This document shows, piece by piece, positions 1-9,808 of a DNA stretch of 64,000 nucleotides. Each line of letters opens with the position of its first letter. The stretch's first letter is position 1. The DNA comes from Knoellia sp. S7-12. Lineage in GTDB: Bacteria > Actinomycetota > Actinomycetes > Actinomycetales > Dermatophilaceae. The translations under genes were made by a program, and so were the position numbers. The notes beneath the pieces were generated by a model. It was given only the letters and a program-made list of their open reading frames with translations, had not been told where the DNA came from and did no database searches. The DNA lies in the NCBI RefSeq assembly GCF_040518285.1, contig NZ_CP155449.1:1798001-1862000 (forward strand), given 5' to 3'.

Positions 1-551
1 ACGTTCTCACCAGTGACCGAGCGGACGACGTCAGGTCCGGTGACGAAGATCCGCCCGTCCGGAGCGAGGATGACGATGTCGGTCAGGGCGGGACCATAGG
101 CCGCGCCGCCGGCTGCCGCGCCGATGACGACCGAGATCTGGGGGATCTTGCCCGACGCCCGGGTCATGATCGCGAAGACCAAACCCACGGCGTGCAGGCT
201 CACGACACCCTCGGGAAGGCGTGCGCCTCCGGAGTGCCAAATGCCGACGACGGGTATGCCGTCCTCAAGCGCTCGCTCGTAGGCAGCCACGACGACCTTG
301 CAACCGGCGATGCCCATGGCGCCGCCCATGATGGTGGCGTCGGAGCAGAAGGCCACCGCACGCACGCCCTGGCAGGTGCCGACGGCGGCGAGCATGCCCG
401 AGTCGTCCTCGGGGGTGATCAGCTCGACCGAGCCGTCGTCGAAGTACGCCTCGAGCCGCAGCCGCGGGTTGCGCGGGTCGGTGGCCCGGTCGGGCTTGGG
501 CTTCGTCGCAGCGGACGCGGTTGCTGAGGACTCGTTGGGCTGGCGCGACAT
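1..551 (-). CDS. accD: Acyl-CoA carboxylase carboxyltransferase (beta) subunit, N-terminal part
   Basis: Carboxyltransferase subunit that moves CO2 from biotin to acetyl-CoA or propionyl-CoA, supplying malonyl-CoA (or methylmalonyl-CoA) to the adjacent fab genes. About 183 residues are visible and the C-terminus lies beyond position 1. The reading frame from ATG at 551 shows the crotonase-like core, including GIWHSGGARLPEG and IGAAAGGAAYGPALTD, the Gly-rich oxyanion region of the carboxyltransferase family. The start overlaps the fabF stop codon (ATGA), so it is translationally coupled as last visible gene of the fab operon, as accD6 follows kasB in mycobacteria. The exact acyl-CoA preference cannot be read from the fragment. 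Confidence 0.9.
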   Translation of the reverse strand, partial: MSRQPNESSATASAATKPKPDRATDPRNPRLRLEAYFDDGSVELITPEDDSGMLAAVGTCQGVRAVAFCSDATIMGGAMGIAGCKVVVAAYERALEDGIPVVGIWHSGGARLPEGVVSLHAVGLVFAIMTRASGKIPQISVVIGAAAGGAAYGPALTDIVILAPDGRIFVTGPDVVRSVTGEN

Positions 552-1795
552 CAGGCGCTCTTCACGGTGAGGGCCACGTTGTGACCGCCGAAGCCGAACG
601 AGTTGTTGAGCGCCGCGATGTCGCCGTCGGGAAGCGTGCGGTGCTCGCCTCGAACGACGTCGAGTGGGATCGCCGGGTCGAGGTTCTCGATGTTGATCGT
701 CGCGGGGGCGATGCGGTGGTGCACGGAGAGGATGGTGAACAGCGCCTCGAGTGCACCGGCGGCACCGAGGAGGTGCCCGGTCATCGACTTCGTGCCGCTG
801 ACGCACATGCCGTCGGTGGCGTCGCCGAAGGCCCGGCGGATGGCCTTGGCCTCGGCGATGTCACCCACCGGGGTCGACGTCGCGTGCGCGTTGATGTGGA
901 CGATGTCCTTGGCGGTCAGCCCGGCGCGCGCGACGGCTTCCTTCATGGCGCGAGAGGCCCCGGCACCCTCGGGATCGGGCGCGGTGATGTGGTGGGCGTC
1001 GGACGACATCCCGGCAGCCGAGAGCTCGGCATAGATCCGGGCGCCGCGGGCCTTGGCGTGCTCCTCGGATTCGAGGACGATGACGGCGGCACCCTCGCCC
1101 ATGACGAAGCCGTCACGGTCGGTGTCATAGGGGCGTGAGGCGTGCGTCGGGTCGTCGTTGCGGGTCGACAGTGCCTGCATCTGGGTGAAGCCAGCGAAGG
1201 GCAGCGGGTGGATCGCGGCCTCGGTGCCACCGGCGACGACGATGTCCGCGCGGCCGAGGCGGATCTGGTCCATGGCAAGGGCCATCGACTCAGCGCCGGA
1301 TGCGCAGGCTGAGACGGCCGTGTGGGCGCCGGCGCGGGCGCCGAGCGCGAGTGAGACATTGCCGCTGCTCGTGTTGGGCATGAGCATCGGGACGGCGAGC
1401 GGGAAGACGCGACGCACGCCCTTCTCCCGCAGGTTGTCCCACTGGTCGAGGAGGGTGTGGACGCCACCGATGCCGGTGCCGATCGCGACCATGAAGCGCT
1501 CGGGGTCGACCTCGGGTGAACCGGCGTCGGCCCAGGCCTCTCGCGAGGCCACCATGGCGTACTGGGCGCTCGGGTCCATCCGGCGGCACTCGACCTTGGT
1601 GAGCACCTCCTCGGGGGACGTGTGGATCGAGGCGGCAAAGGTGACGGGCAGTTCGTACTTCTCCACCCACTCCTGGGCCAGGGTGCGGGCACCCGACGTG
1701 CCGGCGAGGATCGCTTCCCACGTCTGGGTGATCGTCCCGCCAAGCGGGGTGGTTGCTCCAAGACCCGTGACGACGACGCGACGTTCGGTGCTCAT
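551..1795 (-). CDS. fabF: 3-oxoacyl-ACP synthase II (KAS II)
   Basis: Condensing enzyme of type II fatty-acid synthesis, joining malonyl-ACP to the growing acyl chain in the cytoplasm. The 414-residue product has the full Cys-His-His triad: Cys164 in VSACASGAES, His304 in NAHATSTPVGD and His341 in KSMTGHLLGAAG, at normal family length. The reading frame opens further upstream, but the ATG at 1795 is chosen because MSTERRVVVTGLG is the usual N-terminus and an AAGGAG ribosome site lies just before it. It sits between acpP and accD in a single minus-strand operon. Confidence 0.97.
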   Translation of the reverse strand: MSTERRVVVTGLGATTPLGGTITQTWEAILAGTSGARTLAQEWVEKYELPVTFAASIHTSPEEVLTKVECRRMDPSAQYAMVASREAWADAGSPEVDPERFMVAIGTGIGGVHTLLDQWDNLREKGVRRVFPLAVPMLMPNTSSGNVSLALGARAGAHTAVSACASGAESMALAMDQIRLGRADIVVAGGTEAAIHPLPFAGFTQMQALSTRNDDPTHASRPYDTDRDGFVMGEGAAVIVLESEEHAKARGARIYAELSAAGMSSDAHHITAPDPEGAGASRAMKEAVARAGLTAKDIVHINAHATSTPVGDIAEAKAIRRAFGDATDGMCVSGTKSMTGHLLGAAGALEALFTILSVHHRIAPATINIENLDPAIPLDVVRGEHRTLPDGDIAALNNSFGFGGHNVALTVKSA

Positions 1796-1874
1796 GGCGA
1801 TGACTCCTTGACGTGGGGTGGTGTCCCGGCGCCGCCCCCACATCGTGAGGACGGCGCCGACGGAACAGCTGAGA

Positions 1875-2123
1875 TCAGCTCTGGCTGGACTTGATGAACG
1901 TGACGGCGTCGCCGACGGTGCGGAGGTTCTTGACCTCGTCGTCGGGGATGCGCACGCCGAACTTCTCCTCGGCGTTGACGACGATCGTCATCATCGACAG
2001 CGAGTCAATGTCGAGGTCGTCGGTGAACGCCTTGTCACTCTGGACGGTCTCGGGGTCGAGTCCGGTCTCCTCGTTGACGATCTCTGCGAGACCCGCGAGG
2101 ATCTCCTGCTCGCTCTGAGCCAT
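1875..2123 (-). CDS. acpP: Acyl carrier protein
   Basis: Carries growing acyl chains on a phosphopantetheine arm for FabD, FabH and FabF. The 82-residue acidic protein has the attachment motif DIDSLSMMTI, whose Ser takes the prosthetic group, within the usual four-helix ACP pattern. The ATG at 2123 is preceded by AAGGAG with good spacing. It lies between fabH and fabF, the order known from Streptomyces (fabD-fabH-acpP-fabF), with an 80-base gap to fabF. Confidence 0.97.
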   Translation of the reverse strand: MAQSEQEILAGLAEIVNEETGLDPETVQSDKAFTDDLDIDSLSMMTIVVNAEEKFGVRIPDDEVKNLRTVGDAVTFIKSSQS

Positions 2124-2232
2124 GTCCTTGCTCCTTCATGGTTCGGTCCGCCGGGTGCGGACGCTCTGGGGGTGGTGCGGGGTGGTGCTGGTGGTGCGGT
2201 GGTCCGTGATGACCCGCGGACCGCGGGAGTCT

Positions 2233-3234
2233 CTATGGCAGAACGACGACCTGCGCGGCATACACGAGTCCTGCGCCGAAGCCGATCTGGAGGGCCAAAC
2301 CACCGCGAGGGGCGAGGCCCTCGCGCAGCAGACGCTCGGTCGCGAGGGGCACCGAGGCGGCAGACGTGTTGGCCGAATCGACGATGTCGCGGGCCACCGC
2401 GACGTGATCGGGGATCTTGAGCTGCTTGCACATCGCGTCGACGATGCGAACGTTGGCCTGGTGGGGGATGAACGCATCGAGCTGGTCGACCGTGACACCG
2501 GCGGCATCAAGGGCCCTTTGCGCCGCGGGCGCCATGCCCCAGATGGCCCAGCGGAAGACGCTCTGGCCCTTCATCCCGATCGTCGGCCAGTCGAGGCCCT
2601 TGTCCCGCATCTCGACCCAGCTGTCGTTCTGGGCGATGACATCCCACTTGTCGCCCTCTGAACCCCAGACCGTCGGCCCGATCGCGGGCGTCTCGGACGG
2701 CGACACGATCGCAGCGCCGGCACCGTCACCGAAGATGAAGGCCGTGCCGCGATCGGTCGAGCTCGTGAAGTCGGAGAGTCGCTCGACACCGACGACGAGG
2801 ACGTTGCGGGCGCTGCCGCCGCGGACCATGTCGTGAGCCAGGGCGATGCCGTGGCAATAGCCCGCACAGGCCGCAGAGATGTCGAAGGCGGCCGGTGAGT
2901 TCATGCCCATGAGGTGCGCGAGCGCCGGTGCGGCTGCGGGAGTTTGGTAGGGGTGGGTGATCGTGGCGAGGATGACCGCATCGATGTCGGTTGCTGCAAG
3001 ACCGGCCATCTCCAGGGCGTCCCGTGACGCGGCCTCGGACATCTCGATGACGCTCTCGCCGTCACCGGCGCGGTAGCGGCTCTTGATGCCCGAACGTTCC
3101 TGGATCCACTCGTCCGAGGAGTCGATCGCTTCGACGATCTCGGAGTTGAGGACGAGGCGACGAGGCCGGTAGGCGCCGATCCCTGAGATGCGGGTGTGTG
3201 CGGCGCCAGTGGTGGAGTTGATGAGGGCGGCCAT
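2233..3234 (-). CDS. fabH: 3-oxoacyl-ACP synthase III (KAS III)
   Basis: Starts fatty-acid synthesis by condensing an acyl-CoA primer with malonyl-ACP; in actinobacteria the primers are commonly branched-chain. The 333-residue product has the Cys-His-Asn triad: Cys123 in DISAACAGYCHG, His258 in FIPHQANVRIV and Asn289 in DSANTSAASV. It starts 6 bases after the fabD stop, so the two are co-transcribed and probably coupled. Length and motifs are ordinary; primer preference cannot be told from sequence alone. Confidence 0.97.
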   Translation of the reverse strand: MAALINSTTGAAHTRISGIGAYRPRRLVLNSEIVEAIDSSDEWIQERSGIKSRYRAGDGESVIEMSEAASRDALEMAGLAATDIDAVILATITHPYQTPAAAPALAHLMGMNSPAAFDISAACAGYCHGIALAHDMVRGGSARNVLVVGVERLSDFTSSTDRGTAFIFGDGAGAAIVSPSETPAIGPTVWGSEGDKWDVIAQNDSWVEMRDKGLDWPTIGMKGQSVFRWAIWGMAPAAQRALDAAGVTVDQLDAFIPHQANVRIVDAMCKQLKIPDHVAVARDIVDSANTSAASVPLATERLLREGLAPRGGLALQIGFGAGLVYAAQVVVLP

Positions 3235-3240
3235 GCTGGC

Positions 3241-4419
3241 TCAGCCTTCCTGGGGGTGCAGGCGGAGGATGGGCTGGCCGGGCGAGACGGGGTCGCCGTC
3301 CTCGACGAGCCACTCGACGATGCGGCCACCATGCGGCGCCACGACGTCATAGGTGTCGCGCAACGTGCCCACGGTGGCAATCACGCTGCCGGTCTCGACG
3401 GACGTGCCGAGCTCGGTCGCGGTGAACGAGACCATGCCCTTGGCCGGGCTGATGACCAGGCGCCAGGTCGGGTCCTGCGCGACGCCACTCGAGACGGCAT
3501 GCTCCTTGACCATCCGGTGGGCCTGCTCGAGATCGTCCGGGGACTTGAGCGCGAGGATCTCGACGTCCTTGAGGGTGCGCTTGGCCAGTCCGGCCAAAGT
3601 GCCCGCCGGAGGGATCTCGATGATCCCGGTGACGCCGAGCTCCTTGAACGTCTCCATCGTCAGGTCCCAGCGCACCGGGTTGCTCACCTGACTCACGAGC
3701 CGGCTGAGCACCTCACGGCCGCTGTGGACGACGGCGCCGTCGCGGTTGGAGACAAGGGGCACGCGGGCGTCGTGCGTCGACATCGCCTTGGCGTAACGCC
3801 CCAGCAGGTCGACGGCAGGCGCCATGTGCTCGGTGTGGAACGCACCAGCGACCTTGAGCGCGATGACGCGGCTCTTGGCGGGCGGGTCGGCAGCGAATGC
3901 CGCGAGCTGCTCCATGGTCCCGGCAGCGACGATCTGGCCGGAGCCGTTGATGTTGGCGGGAGTGAGGCCGTGGCGCTCGATGGCTGCCGTGACCTCCTCG
4001 GGGTCGCCGCCCATGACGGCGCTCATCCCGGTGGGCTGCACTGCGCTCGCCTCAGCCATGGCCCGACCGCGCTCGCGGACGAACACCATCGCCTGCTCGG
4101 CCGAGATCACGCCCCCGGCAGCAGCCGCCGTGATCTCACCCACCGAGTGGCCCGCGCCCGCGCCGACGAGACGGAAGCCGTCAGCCGGGTGCTGGAAGAG
4201 CGCCAGCAGCGAGACGAGGCCGGAGGCGACGATGAGGGGCTGGGCGACAGCCGTGTCCTTGATCGTCTCCTCGTCCGACTCGGTCCCGTGCTTGACGAGA
4301 TCCATGCCAGCGACGGCGGAGAGCCACCCCATCCGCTCTCGCAGACCGGGGATGTCGAGCCAAGGGGTGAGAAAGCCGGGGGACTGGGAGCCCTGTCCAG
4401 GGCAGACGACTACGAGCAC
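3241..4419 (-). CDS. fabD: Malonyl-CoA:ACP transacylase with C-terminal biotinyl-like domain
   Basis: Transfers malonyl groups from CoA to ACP. Residues 1 to about 300 are a normal FabD: PGQGSQ near the start, nucleophile Ser92 in GHSVGE, catalytic His195 in GAFHTEH. At 392 residues it is about 80 longer than usual. The extra part, about 320-389, reads like a whole biotinyl/lipoyl hammerhead domain: VISPAKG, then GTLRD, then GGRIVEWLVEDGDPVSPGQP. In biotin carriers the middle segment is EAMKM with the biotinylated Lys; here Arg354 holds that place, so it should not be biotinylated. The start is GTG, because VLVVVCPGQG is the family N-terminus; GAAGAG directly precedes it. Confidence 0.95.
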   Translation of the reverse strand: MLVVVCPGQGSQSPGFLTPWLDIPGLRERMGWLSAVAGMDLVKHGTESDEETIKDTAVAQPLIVASGLVSLLALFQHPADGFRLVGAGAGHSVGEITAAAAGGVISAEQAMVFVRERGRAMAEASAVQPTGMSAVMGGDPEEVTAAIERHGLTPANINGSGQIVAAGTMEQLAAFAADPPAKSRVIALKVAGAFHTEHMAPAVDLLGRYAKAMSTHDARVPLVSNRDGAVVHSGREVLSRLVSQVSNPVRWDLTMETFKELGVTGIIEIPPAGTLAGLAKRTLKDVEILALKSPDDLEQAHRMVKEHAVSSGVAQDPTWRLVISPAKGMVSFTATELGTSVETGSVIATVGTLRDTYDVVAPHGGRIVEWLVEDGDPVSPGQPILRLHPQEG

Positions 4420-4487
4420 CTCTTCAGAGTGGCCGTCACCGGGCCAGAGAGGTGCACCCGGCGGAGACGATTCTCGGGCCAGAGATC

Positions 4488-4502
4488 TGTAGGTTTCCTA
4501 CA
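4488..4502. promoter_or_regulatory. Perfect palindrome between fasR-like gene and fabD, candidate operator
   Basis: TGTAGG-TTT-CCTACA is a perfect 6-bp inverted repeat spanning the stop codon of the PucR-type regulator and lying about 70 bases upstream of the fabD start. Its position in front of the fab genes and beside their likely regulator suggests an operator or part of the fabD promoter. I do not know the operator sequence of this regulator, so the role is inference. Confidence 0.4.
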
Positions 4503-5712
4503 ACTCGGTCGAGGCGGCGCCGGTCGTACGGGGGATGCGACCTGACGGCTCGGGTGCTACTCGTCCGTATGCCAGCGCGAGGCGCACCGTCTGTGCGTCG
4601 TGGGGTTCGGTGAGGTCGTAGCCGATCGTGTCGGCGATCTTGCCGAGCCGGTATCGCACGGTGTTGGTGTGGACGAAGAGGACCCGCGCCGTGCCCTCGA
4701 GGCCGAGCCCGCCATCGAGGTAGGCCGCCGCGGTCTCGAGCAGGTTGCCGCCGCCACTCGCTGACAGTGGCGCATATACACGGGACACGAGGGCTGCTCG
4801 CGCCGGAAGGTCTCCAAGGAGTGCTCGCTCTGCCAGCAGGTCGTCGCTGAGGACGGGGCGTGGTGCGGTCGGCCACGCCGGCGCCGCGGTGTGGCCCGAG
4901 AGCGCGGCCCGCGCACTGCGCCCTGCGGCATACAGGTGCGGGACAACGGGACCCACGACGATCGGGCCCTCTCCGAAGTGTTCGCCCAGGTGCGACGCAG
5001 TCGTCAGGGCATCGGTGACTCGGCCAACGATGCTGACGATGCGCCGGCCGTGGATCGCGACGAGCACCTCGACGTCGTGACGCTTGGCGGCCCGGTGCAG
5101 CTGGTCCATCACCTGTGCCGTGCCTTCGCCGGGGGTGGATCCGACGATCACGCACACGTCGGTGGTCGTGCCCCATCCCAACGCCGACGCTCGTGACTGC
5201 ATGGAGTCATCGGCCTCGCCGCGGATGACGGCGTCGACGACGAGGGCCTCGAGGCGCGCATCCCAGGCGCCGCGGGCCTCGGCCGCATGGGCATAGACCT
5301 CGGCGACGGAGAAGGCGATCTCGCGGCTGTAGCGCAGCACGGCCTCGCGCACCTTGGTCTCGTCACCTCGTGCGGCCAGGCCGGCCGACTCCCGCTCGAC
5401 GACGTCGACGACGGTGCGCATGAGATCAAGGGTCTGGCCGAGGCTGATCGAGCGGGTCAGCTCACGCGGTGCCGTGCCGAAGACGTCCGCGGTGACGTGG
5501 GTGTGGTCCTGGCTGCCACTGAACCACTCGATGAACGACTTGATGCCGGCCTGGGCGATGAGCCCGACCCACGAGCGCTCCTCGGGGGGCAGCGCGCGAT
5601 ACCACTCGTGGTCGCTCTCCATCTGTTGCACCGCGGCCGCGCCAAGGTCACCGGCGGTGCGTTCGACCCGGCGTCGTGTCGCTGCCGAAGGACGCGTTCT
5701 CGAGGTGGCCAC
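4498..5712 (-). CDS. fasR: PucR-family transcriptional regulator of fatty-acid synthesis (FasR-like)
   Basis: A 404-residue regulator whose C-terminal 70 residues carry the PucR-type helix-turn-helix, seen as LETAAAYLDGGLGLEGTAR followed by VHTNTVRYRLGKI. The N-terminal and middle parts form the long sensory region of this family. Its place directly upstream of fabD-fabH-acpP-fabF matches the Streptomyces FasR arrangement, where this protein activates the fab operon; the function here rests on that context. The start is GTG at 5712, with a TAGACT -10 box only 6 bases upstream, so the mRNA is probably leaderless. Confidence 0.85.
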   Translation of the reverse strand: MATSRTRPSAATRRRVERTAGDLGAAAVQQMESDHEWYRALPPEERSWVGLIAQAGIKSFIEWFSGSQDHTHVTADVFGTAPRELTRSISLGQTLDLMRTVVDVVERESAGLAARGDETKVREAVLRYSREIAFSVAEVYAHAAEARGAWDARLEALVVDAVIRGEADDSMQSRASALGWGTTTDVCVIVGSTPGEGTAQVMDQLHRAAKRHDVEVLVAIHGRRIVSIVGRVTDALTTASHLGEHFGEGPIVVGPVVPHLYAAGRSARAALSGHTAAPAWPTAPRPVLSDDLLAERALLGDLPARAALVSRVYAPLSASGGGNLLETAAAYLDGGLGLEGTARVLFVHTNTVRYRLGKIADTIGYDLTEPHDAQTVRLALAYGRVAPEPSGRIPRTTGAASTEL

Positions 5713-5718
5713 CTCGCG

Positions 5719-5756
5719 AGTCTATTTGTATGCCGAGCACAACCACACGGCATACA
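5719..5756 (-). promoter_or_regulatory. fasR promoter with inverted GTATGCCG pair
   Basis: On the minus strand a TAGACT -10 box (5719-5724) ends 6 bases before the fasR GTG. Directly upstream, 5727-5756, TGTATGCCG and its exact reverse complement CGGCATACA face each other across 12 bases, covering where a -35 element would sit. The repeat is also downstream of the small membrane-protein gene, so it may act as terminator, operator, or both. Confidence 0.5.
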
Positions 5757-5780
5757 CCTTGGTGTCCGTGGGGCGGGCCT

Positions 5781-6050
5781 TCAGGCCTGCCAGCCGAGGA
5801 GCTGTTCGCCGATCGTGAGGGTGGCGATCCACACTCCGCCGGCGACGAGTGGAAGCAGGAGGACGACCCACGGTCGTCGGGTGAACCAGCGCACCGACAC
5901 GACGGCCAGCGCTGCCCAGAAGAGAAGAAGGAGGACGATCGCCCACAACGGCGCCGCCAACCCCGACGCCACATAGAACGGCAGAGCCGCGATCAGGCCC
6001 AGCACTCCGACCGTTGCCACGACCCGCTCGAGAACTCGCCGTCCGTCCAT
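5781..6050 (-). CDS. Small hydrophobic membrane protein, unknown function
   Basis: An 89-residue protein with three hydrophobic stretches: about residues 9-30 (VVATVGVLGLIAALPFYVAS), 34-53 (LWAIVLLLLFWAALAVVSV) and 60-83. These predict two or three membrane helices with a basic N-terminus. The ATG at 6050 is chosen because GGAGGG lies just upstream; an upstream extension of the frame reads through the argG 3' end and looks non-coding. It follows argG by 40 bases on the same strand. I do not recognise the family. Confidence 0.7.
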   Translation of the reverse strand: MDGRRVLERVVATVGVLGLIAALPFYVASGLAAPLWAIVLLLLFWAALAVVSVRWFTRRPWVVLLLPLVAGGVWIATLTIGEQLLGWQA

Positions 6051-6090
6051 CCCTCCAGCATCCACCGTGATGGGGCGCCGTGGGCCGGAA

Positions 6091-7557
<1,467 letters not shown>

Positions 7558-7639
7558 CGGGTATGCCGGCGGGGACAGGTGTCGGAGGTTGGTCACCCTG
7601 CGTCCACCTTCTCGACAGGCGGTGTGACCGGCTCCGCCC

Positions 7640-7645
7640 TACGTT
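7640..7645 (+). promoter_or_regulatory. Putative -10 box for the phosphodiesterase gene
   Basis: TACGTT lies 7 bases before the ATG at 7653 and there is no Shine-Dalgarno sequence, consistent with leaderless transcription. Confidence 0.4.
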
Positions 7646-7652
7646 GTGAGTC

Positions 7653-8780
7653 ATGAAGCGATCTCTTGTAGCACTGTCCGTGGCTGCCGGTCTGGCCCTG
7701 TCCTCAGCGGCCGCGACCTCCGTGGCCCAGGCCGACGCGCCACCCAAGTCCAACGGCAAGGCGAAGTTCGTCGCGCCGCTCGTCCACGCGCACCGAGGCG
7801 CCTCGGGCTACCGCCCCGAGCACACGCTGGCGGGCTATCGACTGGCCGTCCAGCAGGGCGCTGACTTCATCGAGCCCGACCTCACCATGACGAAGGACGG
7901 GGTCCTGGTCGTCCGTCACGAGCCGGAGATCAGTGGCACGACGGACGTCGCGTCCCACCCCGAGTTTGCTTCCCGCAAGGTCACCAAGCAGCTCGACGGC
8001 GCACCCCTCACCGGCTGGTGGGCGGAGGACTTCACCCTTGCCGAGCTCAAGACCCTGCGGGCTGTGGAGCGACTCCCGGCGCTGCGACCGGAGAGCGCGA
8101 GCTACAACGGCCAGTTCGAGGTGCCGACGTTCGAGGAGGTGCTCGACCTGCGCGAGGAGCTCAGCAAGCAGACCGGCCGCACCATCGGCGTCATCCCGGA
8201 GATCAAGCACTCGACCTTCCTCCACGACGCCGGGTTCGACCCCGAGGTCGCCGTCATGTCGGCGATCACCGCGCATGGGCTCAACCGTCCCAACGCCGCG
8301 CTCTTCGTCCAGAGCTTCGAGCTGACCCCCCTCGTCCGTCTCGATGACGAACTCGGCTTCAAGGCCGGGCTGGTCTTCCTCGTCAGTGGCAGCGGTCGGC
8401 CCTACGACCTCGTGGACCAGGGCGACCCCCGGACCTACACCGACCTCCTCACGCCGACCAGCCTCAAGGCGCTCGTCAAGGACGTCGACGGTCTGGGTGT
8501 CGACAAGAGCCGGGTCATCCCGCGCAACGCTGACGGCACGCTCGGCACCCCGACCGTCCTCGTCGCCAACGCGCACAAAGTCGGCCTTGACGTCACGCCG
8601 TACACCTTCCGCGCCGAGAACTCGTTCCTGCCTGTCGACTACCGGATCGGCACCAACCCGGCGACCCACGGCCGGATGGCTGACGAGGTGACCCGCTTCT
8701 TCGAGGCCGGTGTCGACGGCGTCTTCTGCGACCAGCCCGACATCTGCGTCGCAGCCCGTACGGAGTTCCTCGCCCGCTGA
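7653..8780 (+). CDS. Secreted glycerophosphodiester phosphodiesterase
   Basis: Hydrolyses glycerophosphodiesters released from phospholipids to glycerol-3-phosphate and an alcohol. The 375-residue product begins with a signal peptide (basic MKR, hydrophobic LSVAAGLALSSAAATSV, cleavage likely after AQA near residue 27). The mature part is a GDPD TIM barrel: catalytic His47 in HAHRGASGYRPEHT, the metal-binding pair in FIEPDLTMTKDG, and VVRHEPEI. It probably acts outside the membrane for phosphate or glycerol scavenging. It stands alone, 75 bases before the ABC transporter cluster. Substrate range is not readable from the sequence. Confidence 0.93.
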   Translation: MKRSLVALSVAAGLALSSAAATSVAQADAPPKSNGKAKFVAPLVHAHRGASGYRPEHTLAGYRLAVQQGADFIEPDLTMTKDGVLVVRHEPEISGTTDVASHPEFASRKVTKQLDGAPLTGWWAEDFTLAELKTLRAVERLPALRPESASYNGQFEVPTFEEVLDLREELSKQTGRTIGVIPEIKHSTFLHDAGFDPEVAVMSAITAHGLNRPNAALFVQSFELTPLVRLDDELGFKAGLVFLVSGSGRPYDLVDQGDPRTYTDLLTPTSLKALVKDVDGLGVDKSRVIPRNADGTLGTPTVLVANAHKVGLDVTPYTFRAENSFLPVDYRIGTNPATHGRMADEVTRFFEAGVDGVFCDQPDICVAARTEFLAR

Positions 8781-8788
8781 TCTGACAG

Positions 8789-8806
8789 ATGTCATGCCGA
8801 GGACAT
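8789..8806. promoter_or_regulatory. Weak inverted repeat upstream of the ABC transporter operon
   Basis: ATGTC-N8-GACAT lies about 50 bases before the ATPase start. It could be a binding site for the response regulator encoded in the same operon, but it is short and could be chance. Confidence 0.2.
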
Positions 8807-8854
8807 GTTTCCCGGCACTGACGCTCAACCACCACCAGCGACAACGCTGGAGGT

Positions 8855-9808
8855 ATGAAGCAGACACGCATTCCGGCGATCGAACTGACCGCCCTCACCA
8901 AGTCCTTCCCGAGCCGCAGCGGCGCGGTCCGGGCCGTGCGTGGCATCGACCTCACCATCACCCAGGGTGAGGTCGTTGCCATTCTCGGACCCAACGGTGC
9001 CGGCAAGACGACCACCCTCGACGTCGTGCTCGGACTCACCGAACCCACGAGCGGCGACGCGCGCGTCTTCGGTTCTCACCCACGCGATGCGGTGCGCGAC
9101 GGTCGGGTCAGCGCGGTCCTCCAGACCGGGGGCCTCCTGCGCGACCTGACCGTGCGCGAGACGGTTCGGATGATCGCTTCGACGTATGCCGTCCACGCAC
9201 CTGTCGATGACGTCATCGCCCGTGCTGACCTCGCCGCCGTCGAGGACCGCAAGGTGTCGAAGTGCTCGGGCGGTGAGCAGCAACGTCTGCGCTTCGCCCT
9301 GGCCCTGCTGCCCGATCCGGAGTTGCTCATCCTGGACGAGCCGACCGCGGGCATGGATGTCTCGGCTCGGCGCACCTTCTGGGCCGTCATGCACGCCGAG
9401 GCCGCTGCCGGCCGCACCATCCTCTTTGCGACGCACTACCTCGAAGAGGCCGACGCCTTTGCTGACCGGATCGTCCTCGTCGCTCGGGGGTGCGTCGTCG
9501 CGGACGGGCCGACGAGCGACATTCGCGCTCGGGCAACCGGTCGCGCCGTGACGGCCCGTGTGGACACCGACGCCGTTGCGCAGACGGTCGACGCCCTGCG
9601 CGAGCTCGACGTGGTGCGGGACGTCAGGGTCGAGGGTGACCGACTCACGATCACCTCGACCGACTCCGACGTCGTGGCACGCGCACTCCTCACGCGGCTG
9701 GGTGCCCGCGAGCTCGAGATCACCACCGGCTCACTCGAATCCGCCTTCATCGCCCTCACCGAGGACCCGGAAGCACACAACACGACCGAACGGGAGACCG
9801 CCGCATGA
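8855..9808 (+). CDS. ABC transporter ATP-binding protein
   Basis: Energises export through the membrane partner encoded next. The 317-residue product has Walker A GPNGAGKTT (about 45-53), the signature CSGGEQQR, Walker B LLILDEPTAGMD and the H-loop ATHYLEEADAFADR; the C-terminal 90 residues are the extension common in drug/antibiotic ABC-2 exporters. Its stop overlaps the permease start (ATGA). GGAGG sits almost against the ATG, too close for ideal initiation, so the message may be leaderless. The downstream kinase and regulator suggest that transport is induced by a membrane or drug signal. Confidence 0.93.
   Translation: MKQTRIPAIELTALTKSFPSRSGAVRAVRGIDLTITQGEVVAILGPNGAGKTTTLDVVLGLTEPTSGDARVFGSHPRDAVRDGRVSAVLQTGGLLRDLTVRETVRMIASTYAVHAPVDDVIARADLAAVEDRKVSKCSGGEQQRLRFALALLPDPELLILDEPTAGMDVSARRTFWAVMHAEAAAGRTILFATHYLEEADAFADRIVLVARGCVVADGPTSDIRARATGRAVTARVDTDAVAQTVDALRELDVVRDVRVEGDRLTITSTDSDVVARALLTRLGARELEITTGSLESAFIALTEDPEAHNTTERETAA

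Noticed and set aside
7704..8867. Minus-strand frame of about 390 codons opposite the phosphodiesterase
   Set aside because: The plus strand has a signal peptide and GDPD catalytic motifs; the antisense frame has none.
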